A DNA stretch of 64,000 nucleotides, from assembly GCA_034190875.2 (NCBI GenBank), contig CM067356.1:69110947-69174946 (forward strand). Direction: 5' to 3'. This document shows positions 1 through 10,771 of the stretch, one piece after another; position 1 is the first letter of the stretch, and each line of letters begins with the position of its first letter. The notes beneath the pieces are model-generated. The model was not told where the DNA came from and ran no database searches. It saw only the letters and a list, made by a program, of their open reading frames with translations. The translations under genes and the position numbers were made by a program. Origin of the DNA: Urechis unicinctus (Eukaryota; Annelida; Polychaeta; Xenopneusta; Urechidae).

Positions 1-403
1 ATTTCAATAACTCGATCACCTATTCTCTACGTTATATAGCTATATTAAGTAGAAACTTCGAACACACTGTGTATCACCACTATTTGGTGTTGTTAATTCA
101 CACCAACTCTTGCGATGATAGCCGTCCTCGTTACCGACCACCCACAACGCCAAACGCCGCAGATATACACCCGTGTGTAGCAAGGAGTTCAATTTATCAA
201 CTCGGCACCATTTAGCATGTTTGGCTATAGCCATGAACACGTGCAGCGTTGTGTACTTATTCACCACAACACCACCGGTTTTCTTGGCTCAAATTCTAAC
301 ACGGTCCATGCCCCAAAGTCATGCCGCTACTATATGCGTGACGCAATGTCCTTGCCATACCTCAAATGTCAATTAAGGCACATTGTTAACCCAGATACCT
401 GGT
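1..403. repeat. 403-bp repeat, copy 1 (R1 module A)
   Basis: Nearly identical, with a handful of substitutions and no length change, to 2819-3221. The two copies lie in direct orientation 2818 bp apart and bracket the R1 body at 415-2818. The copy may extend beyond the left edge of the window. A more diverged version of its left part is at about 52.0-52.15 kb. Short frames inside are conserved only because the DNA is duplicated. Nothing codes. Confidence 0.85.
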
Positions 404-414
404 ACTAGTAGCGG

Positions 415-2818
415 CTAAAGGGTAGCATCAACAAAATCGATTCATTCTAGTACCATGGGTGATACACGACGACCGAAAACATATTTTTTTTAAAGTTCTC
501 AGAATCTTCATGAAAACTGGAGAAATACAGGTTAGTTGACAGGCGCATAGAAAGTTTTGAAAGTTGGCATTTCCAACGGCTTTGTTACGGACAAAACGGC
601 CTTTGCGGAATGTATTAAACGTCAGTTTGTGATTAATGAGTTTAGTCAAAAGGACGGTCCTGGGAAGTTTATGTAGGCATTTCGCATTACAGACATTTCT
701 CAAAGGATCAGAAAAAAACATTCGAAGCAAAATTTGCCTGCACACTATACGGTCGGCTTGTGAAAATGTCAGCCAATTTCATGTCGTTTATGCCTCTGAC
801 AACCCGACATTAAATAGCTGTCTAAGTGTTACAGAAGGTAAAGATCGATCATCGTGCTAACAACTACTACTAAACAGCATGGTGGATAATATCGCTCTAT
901 ATATAAAATGTAACGATCGTGCATCATCACTGTGATAGCGCGTACGTTGCATATATGACACAAACATGTTTGACATGTGAAATACATTCCAGCGGCCATT
1001 GTATTTGTCAAGTGCACATAACATTTTACCTGCTCTTAAGCATATATTGTGAGTGTTAGGGCACTTCAATGGATTTATTGTAGATCGTGGTGACGGAAAT
1101 AGCAACATGACATACCTGACATTTACTAACATAATGAGCCTGATATAAAAACAAAATTTTAGCATGTTTGAACAATAATTTTGTCTGGCCAGTATAACTC
1201 TTTATGAACAAATAGTGGTTGTTTGTTTGCGGATCAGCAAATCAAGATGAAAAATCCGGTTATTGAAGCATTCATGACTATTTGTTTAGCACAATGAAGG
1301 TCCGGATGTAGAAAGGAATCGCACCAAAATGATACTTATTATGACTATTGCAATCGTAAGAGGAGCGTAATGGCCCAATATTTTTCTAGTGACAGCTATT
1401 CCACCATATTGATTATAATGATGCTGGTACATATTTTGCAGCGTCCCTGCAGGTCATTATTGATTACTGTAGTCGACATCTTACCAGAGCTAACTAACAG
1501 ATAGGATGTGGTTCCCATGTCATGACTAATCCTGTTTCTGTCATTCTTTCCGGAGAAGGACATATATCCCATGAAATACATCACTAGATGTAGTCACATT
1601 TAGGTCTATCTGTTCAAGTCTCATTAAACATTGTCGATAGTCCAATATTCTTACGTGATGACAAAGTTGACATGTTATGCGCATTAGCGCTTTCAGATGT
1701 TCAGGAGCCGTAGCAAGTGCAACAAAATGTGCAACTTAACATCAGAACTCTGCTTTGACAAAGCTACCATGTATATTTCTAGCCAGCCGAGGAGTGTTTT
1801 TCTGCCGGTGGATTTAGTAGATTTTTTTCTGCATCAGTAACGTGATCACCACTAATCACGCAAAAGTGCCGCGTGTAAAACATGCTTCTAACATATAAAG
1901 ACAGAGTAACAGCTAATGACCAACTTCCATTGTGCCAAATGTCGTGGATCATTTATCTAAAATATGCGGCTGCAGAGAAAACCTGAAAACCCTACCTCCT
2001 TAACACCCTACAAACTTCACACCATGAGGAACGCGCTACGCGTGCCCTCATTGGTCAACTAATTAAAGGCTTTAAGCCTCAACCCTAACTACACAGTGGC
2101 TGCCCGCCAACTTAGACAGTCCCGAGCAAGCACTCAAGCAAGCAGCATCTCCTGGTATCTCCTCATACAATAGTCTTCAGGCACACCTTTCGGCGGTTAT
2201 CAAAAGAACCTTAAACTGAATAAAGAGAAGTTTATATTTCGGCCCCCTACAACGTCGTTGACTTGTTTCTACAACTACACATGGCCATCAAGAGAATATA
2301 GCCACAACACAAATTTGCTGGCTCGATTAACCATACGCCATCATTAAGTTTACGAGTGGTTTAACCATTCATGGTCTCTTTGGTCCGTTGCTTTGGTTAA
2401 GCATAGCGATGACAGTGTGCAACTGTATAACTAAGTCTTGAAATGGTAGCATTATTAATTATTAATGTTTATTATTCCAATAACGGCTAAGGCATCGAAA
2501 TAGTAGGCGGAAGGTTAACAAAAGACACAGATTACACAGATCCAGCATGAGCAAGATGATTATGATGCATTGATCGCTAATTATGTACCTGTTGCACTTT
2601 GGATAGCATTCATAACGGGCCAGTATTTCAGTAAGGCTATTACTTACGGCAATCATATTGATATAAAAAAAACCCTCTACTGTGCTTTGAAGATAATTTA
2701 GCACGTTTTGCCTCATTTGTATTAATCTATCGATAACTTACCGCCATAAATAAAACATGTATCGAATAGAAAAGTAAATGTGTTGAGCTTACATAGCTAG
2801 GATTAATGAGATTATAAC
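415..2818. repeat. R1 interspersed repeat, copy 1 body
   Basis: The segment 415 to about 1476 matches 6166-7226 almost base for base, and 1477-2340 matches 7328-7656 with large indels. Diverged copies of parts of it lie at about 26.93-27.9, 29.75-30.25, 43.4-44.46, 48.95-49.27 and 51.37-52.15 kb. No frame stays open across copies, so this looks like a noncoding interspersed repeat, either nonautonomous or long dead. It is flanked by the 403-bp direct repeats, which would fit a terminal-repeat element or a tandem duplication. No TG...CA ends or primer-binding site were seen. Confidence 0.75.
1941..2314. mobile_element. About 370-bp insertion inside R1 copy 1
   Basis: R1 copy 2 (near 7618) and the diverged copy near 27.39 kb both lack this segment. 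In copy 1 it is bracketed by CAAAT at 1936-1940 and 2310-2314, as expected of a 5-bp target-site duplication. It is richer in G+C than its surroundings. It holds a short plus-strand frame around 2020-2090 (HEERATRAL...) that ends in a stop. No terminal inverted repeats were recognised, so the element class is unknown. Confidence 0.55.
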
Positions 2819-3221
2819 ATTTCAATAACTCGATCACCTATTCTCTACGTTATATTGCTATATTAAGTAGAAACTTCGAACACACTGTGTATCACCGCTA
2901 TTTGGTGTTGTTAATTCAAACCAACTCTTGCGATGATAGCCGTCCTCGTTACCGACCACCCACAACGCCAAACGCCGCAGATATACACCCGTGTGTAGCA
3001 AGGAGTTCAATTTATCAACTCGGCACCATTTAGCATGTTTGGCTATAGCCATGAACACGTGCAGCGTTGTGTACTTATTCACCACAACACCACCGGTGTT
3101 CTTGGCTCAAATTCTAACACGGTCCATGCCCCAAAGACATGCCGCTACTATATGCGTGACGCATTGTCCTTGCCATACCTCAAATGTCAATTAAGGCACA
3201 TTGTTAACCCAGATACCTGGT
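2819..3221. repeat. 403-bp repeat, copy 2 (R1 module A)
   Basis: Second direct copy of 1-403. The similarity stops abruptly at 3221, just upstream of the candidate gene fragment whose possible promoter elements start at 3226. Confidence 0.85.
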
Positions 3222-3225
3222 TGTG

Positions 3226-3255
3226 ATTGGCTTTGAACGATTAAATTATGCAAAT
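3226..3255 (+). promoter_or_regulatory. Possible promoter motifs: inverted CCAAT and octamer
   Basis: ATTGG (inverted CCAAT box) lies at 3226-3230 and a perfect octamer ATGCAAAT at 3248-3255, about 145 bp upstream of an ATG in a good initiation context at 3396. These are short motifs in A+T-rich DNA and could occur by chance. Their position, right after the end of the duplicated repeat and before an ATG with a splice donor, is the only reason to list them. Confidence 0.25.
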
Positions 3256-3395
3256 ATATTATGGCCTACATTTGAAACCAAATCTGTTGTTGTGGGCGAT
3301 ATTGGGCCTTCACAAGAAGAGTTTTCACTTCCATTATTCGACAACGACTTCAAGTTTTTCTGCGTTCATGGTTTAAATTTTGTACACACATCAAC

Positions 3396-4582
3396 ATGGC
3401 AGAGGTAAGGTCTATGTTTTCTAATTTACAAGTATATCATCTAATGATACATTATATGTTATTCAAAATTCTATGGCATATTAATGAGCTGTCGCTATTA
3501 AATAACACCCATGTTGAATGATTTTTCTGAAACAATGGCGTAGTGATGCGATCGTACTTAAATCGAAGTATGGTGTGCTTCCTTTTGAATTGGTACCATA
3601 TTCTGATAGTAGATCGTATACAGATAAAAGAATGACACTTATGAATCATACGACCGAATCGCAAGTTATAAGATAATTTGTTTTGGAATTTGTCGTGCAC
3701 GGCTTGAAGTGACAATGTCAATATTTCCAAACCGAATATGATTTAGTCTATTAGTAGAGGGTGATATAAAACAATCTCACAGGAATTGCTGGTTTGTGTT
3801 GTGTACTTAAACATAGATTATGATATTTAATGTTATGTATTTGACTAGACAGTGATTTACTTTGTTTTTTTTTTCAGAATGGAACAACTATGGGCCAAGC
3901 CATTTTCAAAGCGGTGTTCTTCTGAAAGCCTTCAATCACAATGAGGATGTTTGGAAACTGGAAACCTAAAATTAAAATTTCCAACCTGAAATTAAAATTT
4001 CCAAGTGGTGTCAAAGAAAAACAGAATCTGTCCATTACACACAAACTGCTCCTAAGTTCTGTCAATCATGCATTGAAGAAGTGGATGAAATCTATCAAGA
4101 CTTGAACATTCCTTCAGCCGTTAGTGATGAGTCCATGGAGCCGCCTTCCCAGCCGCTGAAAGTTGGTTACAGCTCTCTCAATGAAGAAACTATTCCTGTG
4201 AGGGGTGTACCAGCATTGCCTGTTCTCGTCTATATATTCAACCAGAATATTGCCCTCACACCGCTGAACAAGTTCATAAGACTTTGTGCATATTATCCTC
4301 TTCCTCTCGTTTCCGCTCTCGCGGAATTCATCAGCTATGTATGCAATATGTATTTTACCTGTGTGGTGTTTGCACTTGGGATCTCTGAAAGTTTAAGTAA
4401 TTTGTTCCAATATATTCCATTCCAAACAACAGAGACAGAGAGAATATTTTATTCTGGATTCCATTTTCATGAAAACATAGGTTGAATTTGTCGAATTTGT
4501 AAACGTTATCTCATAAGTCCTTATCTTTTCTCTTTAGAAGGGAAGAGGCTGCCCCAATTAAATCCCGCGCGGATATGGTCAG
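3396..4582 (+). pseudogene. Unidentified spliced gene fragment, probably broken
   Basis: An ATG at 3396 is followed by Met-Ala-Glu and a clean donor (GTAAGG at 3405). A strong acceptor (T-rich tract, then CAG ending at 3877) opens a second exon. Joined in phase, the product stops after 18 codons at 3923. Another frame of the same exon looks coding both before and after a block with stops: WNNYGPSHFQ... near 3880, then QTAPKFCQSC...EEVDEIYQDL... to about 4200. The stops sit in an A+T-rich 20-bp tandem duplication around 3966-4006. A possible 45-bp exon (REEAAPIKSRADMV) lies at about 4538-4582 between an acceptor and a donor. I do not recognise the family. The frame break suggests a pseudogene or a misread exon structure. 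Confidence 0.35.
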
Positions 4583-4599
4583 GTAACCAGCACTTCTTT

Positions 4600-5640
4600 G
4601 TCTTTTGCATTTAGATTTCAACGAGATCACATCAATTTGCACTCCCACCACGCACCCCCCCCCCTTCCGTTTTCAATGCCATCCCACCTTTAGTACATGC
4701 TTCCCTCTAGTTTTGTCATTCAACACTCACTGTTGTCATATGTATGTCTGTACATGTATAGGTATATCAATTAATCCTATCTGTGTCATGACCTATTAAA
4801 GTAGCTTTATCCTGCGTTGTGTAACCTGTCCTAGACATATCATAGTTTTGTATCTCACTTATTGCATCAGCATCATACATATACCTTTAGCTGTCAAACA
4901 GTCATAACAATAATTAACATTTCTATAGTTGTTATCATTATCTGCCTCATTGTGATACTGGTAATTGATTGGTAGTGTACCTGCACTCGGGATTACTTGG
5001 TATCCTATTATGTAATAACGAATATTGTATGTATGTGATTTTGAACACAATTTGCTACTTGAGAATTATTTCTAAAATAAAATTAACTCAAACATTGCTG
5101 TTCCTCCACTTCTTATCAAAATATGGATCTGCATGATATATTGCATATGATTAAAGGAATATGATTTGGCCGATAGAAACTCAATTATTAGCAGCATGTA
5201 GAATAAACACCATCATGAAGTTTACAGATGAGGAATGATCTTATGACCACTGTCCACATTGCTATGGAAGTAATTGTAATAAAGCATAGTCAATATCAAT
5301 ACAACATGATCGCTGACCCTGTGATTTTGTGAACATTCCATTCCATATCTGGTAAGCCTTAAGTATTCTAAAATGATAATGTTCATTACATATGTAATGA
5401 TGCTCATTTCCATCTGTTAAGCCTTAAATAATAACCTAACATCCAATTAAAACAAAAACAAAAGTTTTCAAAAACACAAACAGAACAGGTCAACTAAAGT
5501 AATAAAACTTACTGTTGTGGTGTTTTTGGGGGCATTCTGTTCAATATCAAACACCTGGCTGCTTTGTTATTCTATTTGAGAAGACCATTCAATTTTGAAC
5601 ACAACTGAATGCGTATATGAACACTCTCAATCAGACCCGG
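4600..5640. other. A+T-rich sequence, nothing recognised
   Basis: There is a C-run at about 4655-4664 and otherwise unremarkable DNA. It may be an intron or downstream flank of the fragment at 3.4-4.6 kb, but no conserved exon was seen. Confidence 0.4.
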
Positions 5641-6097
5641 GTAGACAACAAGCGAAGTTTGAAACCACCATGGTACGGCGTACTTCTATTGGAGTACGCA
5701 AATATCGGTTGTGCAAATGGATTGACATGGGGTGTGATGTTATTATCCATAAGTCACAAATATGCCATACAATTTTCACTAAACAGTATTTCATATAATC
5801 TAGACAAACTATGCTCCGCAAAAAGTAAGTTCCTTACTTTGCCAGACTGATTCAAAAAGGATTTTTGTCTCATCAATTGTCGGAAAAGACACGCGATGGA
5901 CGCCGAACTAAAGTTTGAAAACGCGTAGAAAAGCCTTCTCGTACATGGGCAACGCTAAATATGGTCCCAAATCGAGGCTGTGACTACTAAAAGGGTTTCC
6001 ACGATTTAACCCAACCAAATCTCAGTAAATAATGTCACAATTTGCAAAACAGTGGAGAAAATTAATGTTTATGTATGCATACTTCAAACCAAGTACG

Positions 6098-6141
6098 CCG
6101 TACTAGGAACGAGGTACGTACCTCGGTCGAGGTACGTACTT
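6098..6141. repeat. GTAC-rich palindromes
   Basis: 6111-6124 (GAGGTACGTACCTC) is a perfect 14-bp palindrome. It is followed at about 6129 by a second near-palindrome, GAGGTACGTACTTC. A related GTACGGCGTACTT lies at about 5673-5690 in inverted orientation to the sequence near 6094. This may mark an inverted-repeat element of about 430 bp between 5.67 and 6.15 kb, just before R1 copy 2. No target-site duplication was found. Confidence 0.4.
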
Positions 6142-6165
6142 CCTTCTGCGGTCGTCTTTGACCTG

Positions 6166-7656
6166 CTAAAGGGTAGCATCAACAAAATCGATTCATTCGA
6201 GTACCATGGGTGATACACGACGACCGAAAACATCTTTTTTTAATGTTCTCAGAATCTTCATGAGATACTGGAGAAACACAGGTTAGTTGACAGGCGCATA
6301 GAAAGTTTTGAAAGTTGGCATTTCCAACGGCTTTGTTACGGACAAAACAGCCTTTGCGGAATGTACCAAACGTCAGTTTGTGATTAATGAGTTTAGTCAA
6401 AAGGACGGTCCTGGGAAGTTTATGTAGGCATTTCGCATTACAGACATTTCTCAAAGGATCAGAAAAAACATTCGAAGCAAAATTTGCTTGCACACTATAC
6501 GGTCGGCTTGTGAAAATGTCAGCCAATTTCATGTCGTTTATGCCTCTGACAACCCGACATTAAATAGCTGTCTAAGTGTTACAGAAGGTAAAGATCGATC
6601 ATCGTGCTAACAACTACTACTAAACAGCATGGTGGATAATATCGCTCTATATATTAAATGTAACGATCGTGCATCATCACTGTGATGGCGCGTACGTTGT
6701 ATATATGATACAAACATGTTTGACATGTGAAATACATTCCCGCAGCCATTGTATTTGTCAAGTGCACATAACATTTTACCTGGTCTTAAGCATATATTGT
6801 GAGTGTTAGGGCACTTCAATGGATTTATTGTAGATCGTGGTGACGGAAATAGCAACATGACATACCTGACTTTTACTAACATAATGAGCCTGATATAAAA
6901 ACAAAATTTTAACATGTTTGAACAATAATTTTGTCTGGCCAGTATAACTCCTTATAAAAAAATAGCGGTTGTTTGTTTGCGGATCAGCAAATCAAGATGA
7001 AAAATCCGGTTATTGAAGCATTCTTGACTATTTGTTTAGCACAATGAAGGTACGGATGAAGAAAGGAATCGCACCAAAATGATACTTATTATGACTATTG
7101 CAATCGTAAGAGGAGCGTAATGGCCCAATATTTTTCTAGTGACAGCTATTCCACCATATTGATTATAATGATGCTGGTACATATTTTGCAGCGTCCCTGC
7201 AGGTCATTAGTTATTACTGTAGTCGAGCAAAAGTGCGTCTTTTCTAATGCCTTTCCATTTTAATCCGATATCACCGATACAGGTGGTCAAATATTACATA
7301 TTTGCTATCAAAACGCAGGCTCATAAGATCTTACCAGAGCTAACTAACAGATAGGATGTGGTTCCCATGTCATGACTAATCCTGTTTCTTTCCGGGGAAG
7401 GACATATATCCCATGAAATACATCACTAGATGTAGTCACATTTAGGTCTATCTGTTCAAGTCTCATTAAACATTGTCGATAGTCCAATATTCTTACGTGA
7501 TGACAAAGTTGACATGTTATGCGCATTAGCGCTTTCAGATGTTCAGGAGCCGTGTAAAACATGCTTCTAACATATAAAGACAGAGTAACAGCTAATGACC
7601 AACTTCCATTGTGCCAAATTTGCTGGCTCGATTAACCATACGCCATCATTAAGTTT
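6166..7656. repeat. R1 interspersed repeat, copy 2
   Basis: Over 6166-7226 it is nearly identical to 415-1476. It then carries an extra 101-bp segment at about 7227-7327. It lacks the copy 1 sequence at about 1713-1873, which is present in the diverged copy at 27.2 kb and so is a deletion here, with GCCGTG/GCCGCGTG at the breakpoints. It also lacks the insertion at 1941-2314. It ends near 7656, 115 bp before a (TA)n array. It is not preceded by the 403-bp module. Confidence 0.8.
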
Positions 7657-7768
7657 TTATGTCGTCAAAGTCGATTTTTTTAGGACCCAGCATCAAGTGT
7701 TCGCATGCGTGTCACTATACAACGTGTATCAGTCACACTATTTGAGAATATTCTGTTCCACCTATATT

Positions 7769-7985
<217 letters not shown>

Positions 7986-8157
7986 CAGCACACCCAGAGC
8001 TTCCTGGCAAATAAGTAATAATGTCAGATTATGATGAATGGGATGATTAATTGGCAAAATCATGCATTGGATTATCTGTATTATATCAATGTTTGAGGTT
8101 AATGTGCCTCAATGTTGAGGGAAATACTTGTTGACATCTGTTGGCAATATCATATTG

Positions 8158-8256
8158 GTCTAGCAAGCATGGTAGCAATTTTTAGCATGCAATCACAAAT
8201 CATATAAGTTAATTGCTACCGATCTAGCAAGCATGGTAGCAATTTTAGCCTCATTT
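8158..8256. repeat. Short direct repeat with inverted element
   Basis: TCTAGCAAGCATGGTAGCAA occurs at about 8159 and again at about 8223, with an inverted TTGCTACC between. It lies just downstream of the receptor stop codon at 8271 in the minus-strand direction, so it would fall in the 3' untranslated region or flank. Confidence 0.6.
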
Positions 8257-8270
8257 ACAACAACTCTCCA

Positions 8271-8543
8271 TCAATAATGACCCATAGCAAATGCCATTAT
8301 GATGCAAATGATCACGAAGAGAAGAAACAAGAGACGGTCAAGGACACAGGCCAGTTGTAGGCACTCCCCCGATATGACGTCAAGCGGGCTGGCTGTTATC
8401 ATCTGCATCTTATCTGAGAATAGGGACGTCACTTCCTGACAAGGGACTTCCGGCTCAGTGTGCTTCACATGCGATCGTTCAGCAACAGAAATGAAATCGT
8501 CCGCTGATATTCTTAGGACATTGCCAATGCAATTCAGGAAAAT
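8271..8543 (-). CDS. Nicotinic receptor-like gene, last exon (intracellular loop and TM4)
   Basis: Terminal exon of a Cys-loop ligand-gated ion channel. It begins after a ...TTACAG acceptor (exon base 8543), is open for 90 codons and ends at TGA (8271-8273). It continues the amphipathic start of the loop (IFLNCIGNVLRIS). The cytoplasmic loop is short, about 60 residues, where many nicotinic subunits have over 100. It ends in a classic fourth membrane segment preceded by LACVLDRLLFLL. The protein stops a few residues after TM4 (AFAMGHY), as is usual in the family. It joins the exon at 8654-8805 in phase 0. The orientation and family match with the neighbouring exons are clear. The exact subunit type is not assigned. 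Confidence 0.88.
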   Translation of the reverse strand: MFLNCIGNVLRISADDFISVAERSHVKHTEPEVPCQEVTSLFSDKMQMITASPLDVISGECLQLACVLDRLLFLLFVIICIIMAFAMGHY

Positions 8544-8653
8544 CTGTAACCAAAATAACCAACCGCATATTGAATTATTATTTCTTTACTGAGCACAGAA
8601 ATAAACATTGCTAATCATGACATCCTCATATAAAAGAAGTAAAACACACTTAC

Positions 8654-8805
8654 CGTCCTAACCAGCTGTGGTAATCCTTGACCTCTGTATGAACTGCTAC
8701 GGATATTCAGTACGAGAGTCGACACAAAAAGAGATACACTCACCAGCACGGCATTTGTGGTAAAGAAAATGGCTGCAAGCAAATGTTCAAACATTTTATC
8801 ATCGA
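8654..8805 (-). CDS. Nicotinic receptor-like gene, TM3 exon
   Basis: 152-nt exon flanked by an AG acceptor (AATGCAG before 8805) and a perfect GTAAGT donor (8653-8648). With the single base carried from the upstream exon it gives exactly 51 codons: a short lead-in (VDDKMFEHLL), the third membrane segment (about 25 residues, with VSVSLFVSTLVLNI) and the start of the cytoplasmic loop (RSSSYRGQGLPQLVRT). The R-rich stretch straight after TM3 followed by LPxxVR is typical of nicotinic subunits. The lead-in replaces the usual glycine-containing TM2-TM3 linker, so the acceptor choice deserves checking. Both splice phases agree with the neighbouring exons. Confidence 0.85.
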
Positions 8806-8889
8806 CTGCATTGCTTTCGTTACCTCTCAGTGAAAGAGCTATTCCTACTTACAGCCGCAACAACGCACCAATGGCACTAAGGAAGTTAC

Positions 8890-8976
8890 CTATGTTAGGC
8901 AATGATGGCCCGGATTGAGGAAGAAATGCCTCCAGTTGATTAATCATGAGTATGTGACCAAGCAAGACACCCACTC
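8890..8976 (-). CDS. Nicotinic receptor-like gene, pore (TM2) exon
   Basis: 87-nt exon with acceptor GAGCAG before 8976 and donor GTAACT after 8890. It is phase 1 on both sides, giving 29 codons including the split glycine. It encodes most of TM2 and the TM2-TM3 linker (VGVLLGHILMINQLEAFLPQ, then SGPSLPNI). Counting from the lysine at 0', the gate leucine at 9' is present and Glu is at -1' in the preceding exon, the pattern of cation-selective channels. Unusual residues are Gly at 6' (normally Ser or Thr), Gly at 10' and His at 11'. Such a small exon cut inside TM2 is easy for gene finders to miss. Confidence 0.85.
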
Positions 8977-9063
8977 CTGCTCAACATATTTCATAGAATT
9001 GTACACGCTGTATCATCCTTAAGACCTGGATTGGTTAACGGTATTAGCGAAGACTGAGTTTAC

Positions 9064-9328
9064 CCAACACAACCTTCTCGTTGGATTCTGGAGGCAACAA
9101 GAAGATACTTGGAAGCAACAACGTTAGCACAATAGATGGCGCCATGATAAGCTGTGTTGTCTTGGTGATGCGTCGGCGTAATGCAAAGGTCATGTCGATT
9201 GTGGAGTACGTTTCCTCGCAGCAGGCATATTTCACCGCATTCCGTACAGCAGAGGCATTGACGATATCAAACTCGAGATTCTGACTGTACATACTCATGT
9301 CCATTTCATTGTGTGTGATCGGACGTAT
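9064..9328 (-). CDS. Nicotinic receptor-like gene, loop C and TM1 exon
   Basis: 265-nt exon with acceptor CATACAG before 9328 and donor GTAAAC after 9064. It encodes the end of the extracellular domain and TM1. The loop C motif YACCEETY holds the vicinal cysteines that mark acetylcholine-binding alpha-type subunits. It is followed by DMTFALRRR at the membrane entry and a hydrophobic TM1 (LIMAPSIVLTLLLPSIFLLP, which keeps the central proline). The exon ends with PPESNEKVVL, where SNEK is the cation-selectivity end of the TM1-TM2 loop. Phase 0 at the 5' side fits the exon ending at 9547, and phase 1 at the 3' side fits the TM2 exon. This is the strongest single piece of evidence for the family. 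Confidence 0.92.
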
Positions 9329-9546
9329 CTGTATGATACAACTTCCTATTAAAACGCTCATATTTGGGGATTGCTTAAATCCTTTAGTCACACATAATCT
9401 AATAGGTTGGAGTTTGCGATGCATCCATTTGGTGTTTCAGCATTTGAATGCTCATAGATTTAAAGAAAAGCGAGTTGCTGCAGATAACATTTCAGAAGAA
9501 TTCATTACAGCTCTATTAAATCTCAACTCAATCGTCAAAATATTAC

Positions 9547-9730
9547 TTGAGCATCATGATACACCCATGATCCGAGTTTCAGCGGACATATTTGCGTATC
9601 ATATGGAAATTGGGAGAGGTCGACACCACAAAGTGACTGAAGGGTGACGGATGGGACATAGCCAACATCCCCGGCACTATTTACCCAAGCAAGAATGCGA
9701 TCAGAGAGCACCTTAATTCCATCACCAGCA
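9547..9730 (-). CDS. Nicotinic receptor-like gene, Cys-loop exon
   Basis: 184-nt exon, acceptor GCGTCAG before 9730 and donor GTAATA after 9547. It contains the signature Cys-loop, two cysteines separated by 13 residues with the FPYD core (LCGVDLSQFPYDTQIC), followed by PLKLGSWVYHDAQ. The preceding part reads AGDGIKVLSDRILAWV then NSAGDVGYVPSVTLQS. The SAGD motif appears twice, where related receptors usually have one asparagine/glycine-rich turn there. The upstream phase (one base before GCT) requires an exon ending in two extra bases, not located with certainty. It is separated from the candidate 5' exons by an intron of about 2.7 kb with two TA arrays. Confidence 0.9.
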
Positions 9731-10598
9731 CTGACGCACACAGGTATAGAAATAAGGTTGTTGACGAGTCTGTTCGCTCCATTGCACATACACATGCATG
9801 TTTCGTTGTGATGACGTATGTATGTATAGTTATATGTCTGTCTTTCTAAATATACGCATGTCTCTCTATCTTAAATTTATGTATGTATGTATGTATGTAT
9901 CTTTAACTATCAAAGTCGAACCTTCAACGCAATAAAAAAGCGCCACCCTTCCCACAGGTGTGTCATTTCACCTTGTGAAAAACAAAAGGACCGCCTACAC
10001 TCCCTCTCTAGCCGCGTGAAACATATATGTCGCTGATATCATTTAAAGCGAGTGAACCAGGAAAAACAAATAAACCGTTGACGTCATTCATGCTCCCACT
10101 CGTTGTGCTCTAAGACAATCCCTGATGGTTGCCGGTCGCGAGCCACTTTTTAGTGCTAATGATAGTTCATGTATGGGGGCAGAGTTTGGAAGAGAAGCAG
10201 CCATTCACCAATCATCCTCGTTGCTCATGGTCGGCCTGGCGGTGCAAGCATCATGAAAGGTTAACCCTGGTTTACAACAGCTGACTGACTTGAGTTCAAT
10301 AGGAAGCCCATCTCATTCAATCTGCTACTGGTTGTTATTAGGTATGGGCTTTGAGAAAAGTCTATATTTCTTACAGTATCAGCCTATTGGGAACACGTAG
10401 AAAATTTACTTGGGAAAATGGTAATAAACGACGTATATTCTTGAGATGAACGTAGCTTCCATCGCCCCACCCCCTCCCACGAAAGAACAGTACACAGCGC
10501 TAGCCAAACGCCCACCAAAGCTAATCGATGTACAAAGGTCGGATAGCGCTCTGAAGTACTTGCGTAAAAACTATGAAGAAAAAGATGTGCACTGTGCA

Positions 10599-10771
<173 letters not shown>

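Noticed and set aside
428..745. Minus frame repeated at 6179-6532, suggesting a conserved protein
   Set aside because: It is shared only because the DNA is a repeat copy. The two versions differ by frameshifts and neither extends to the diverged copies.
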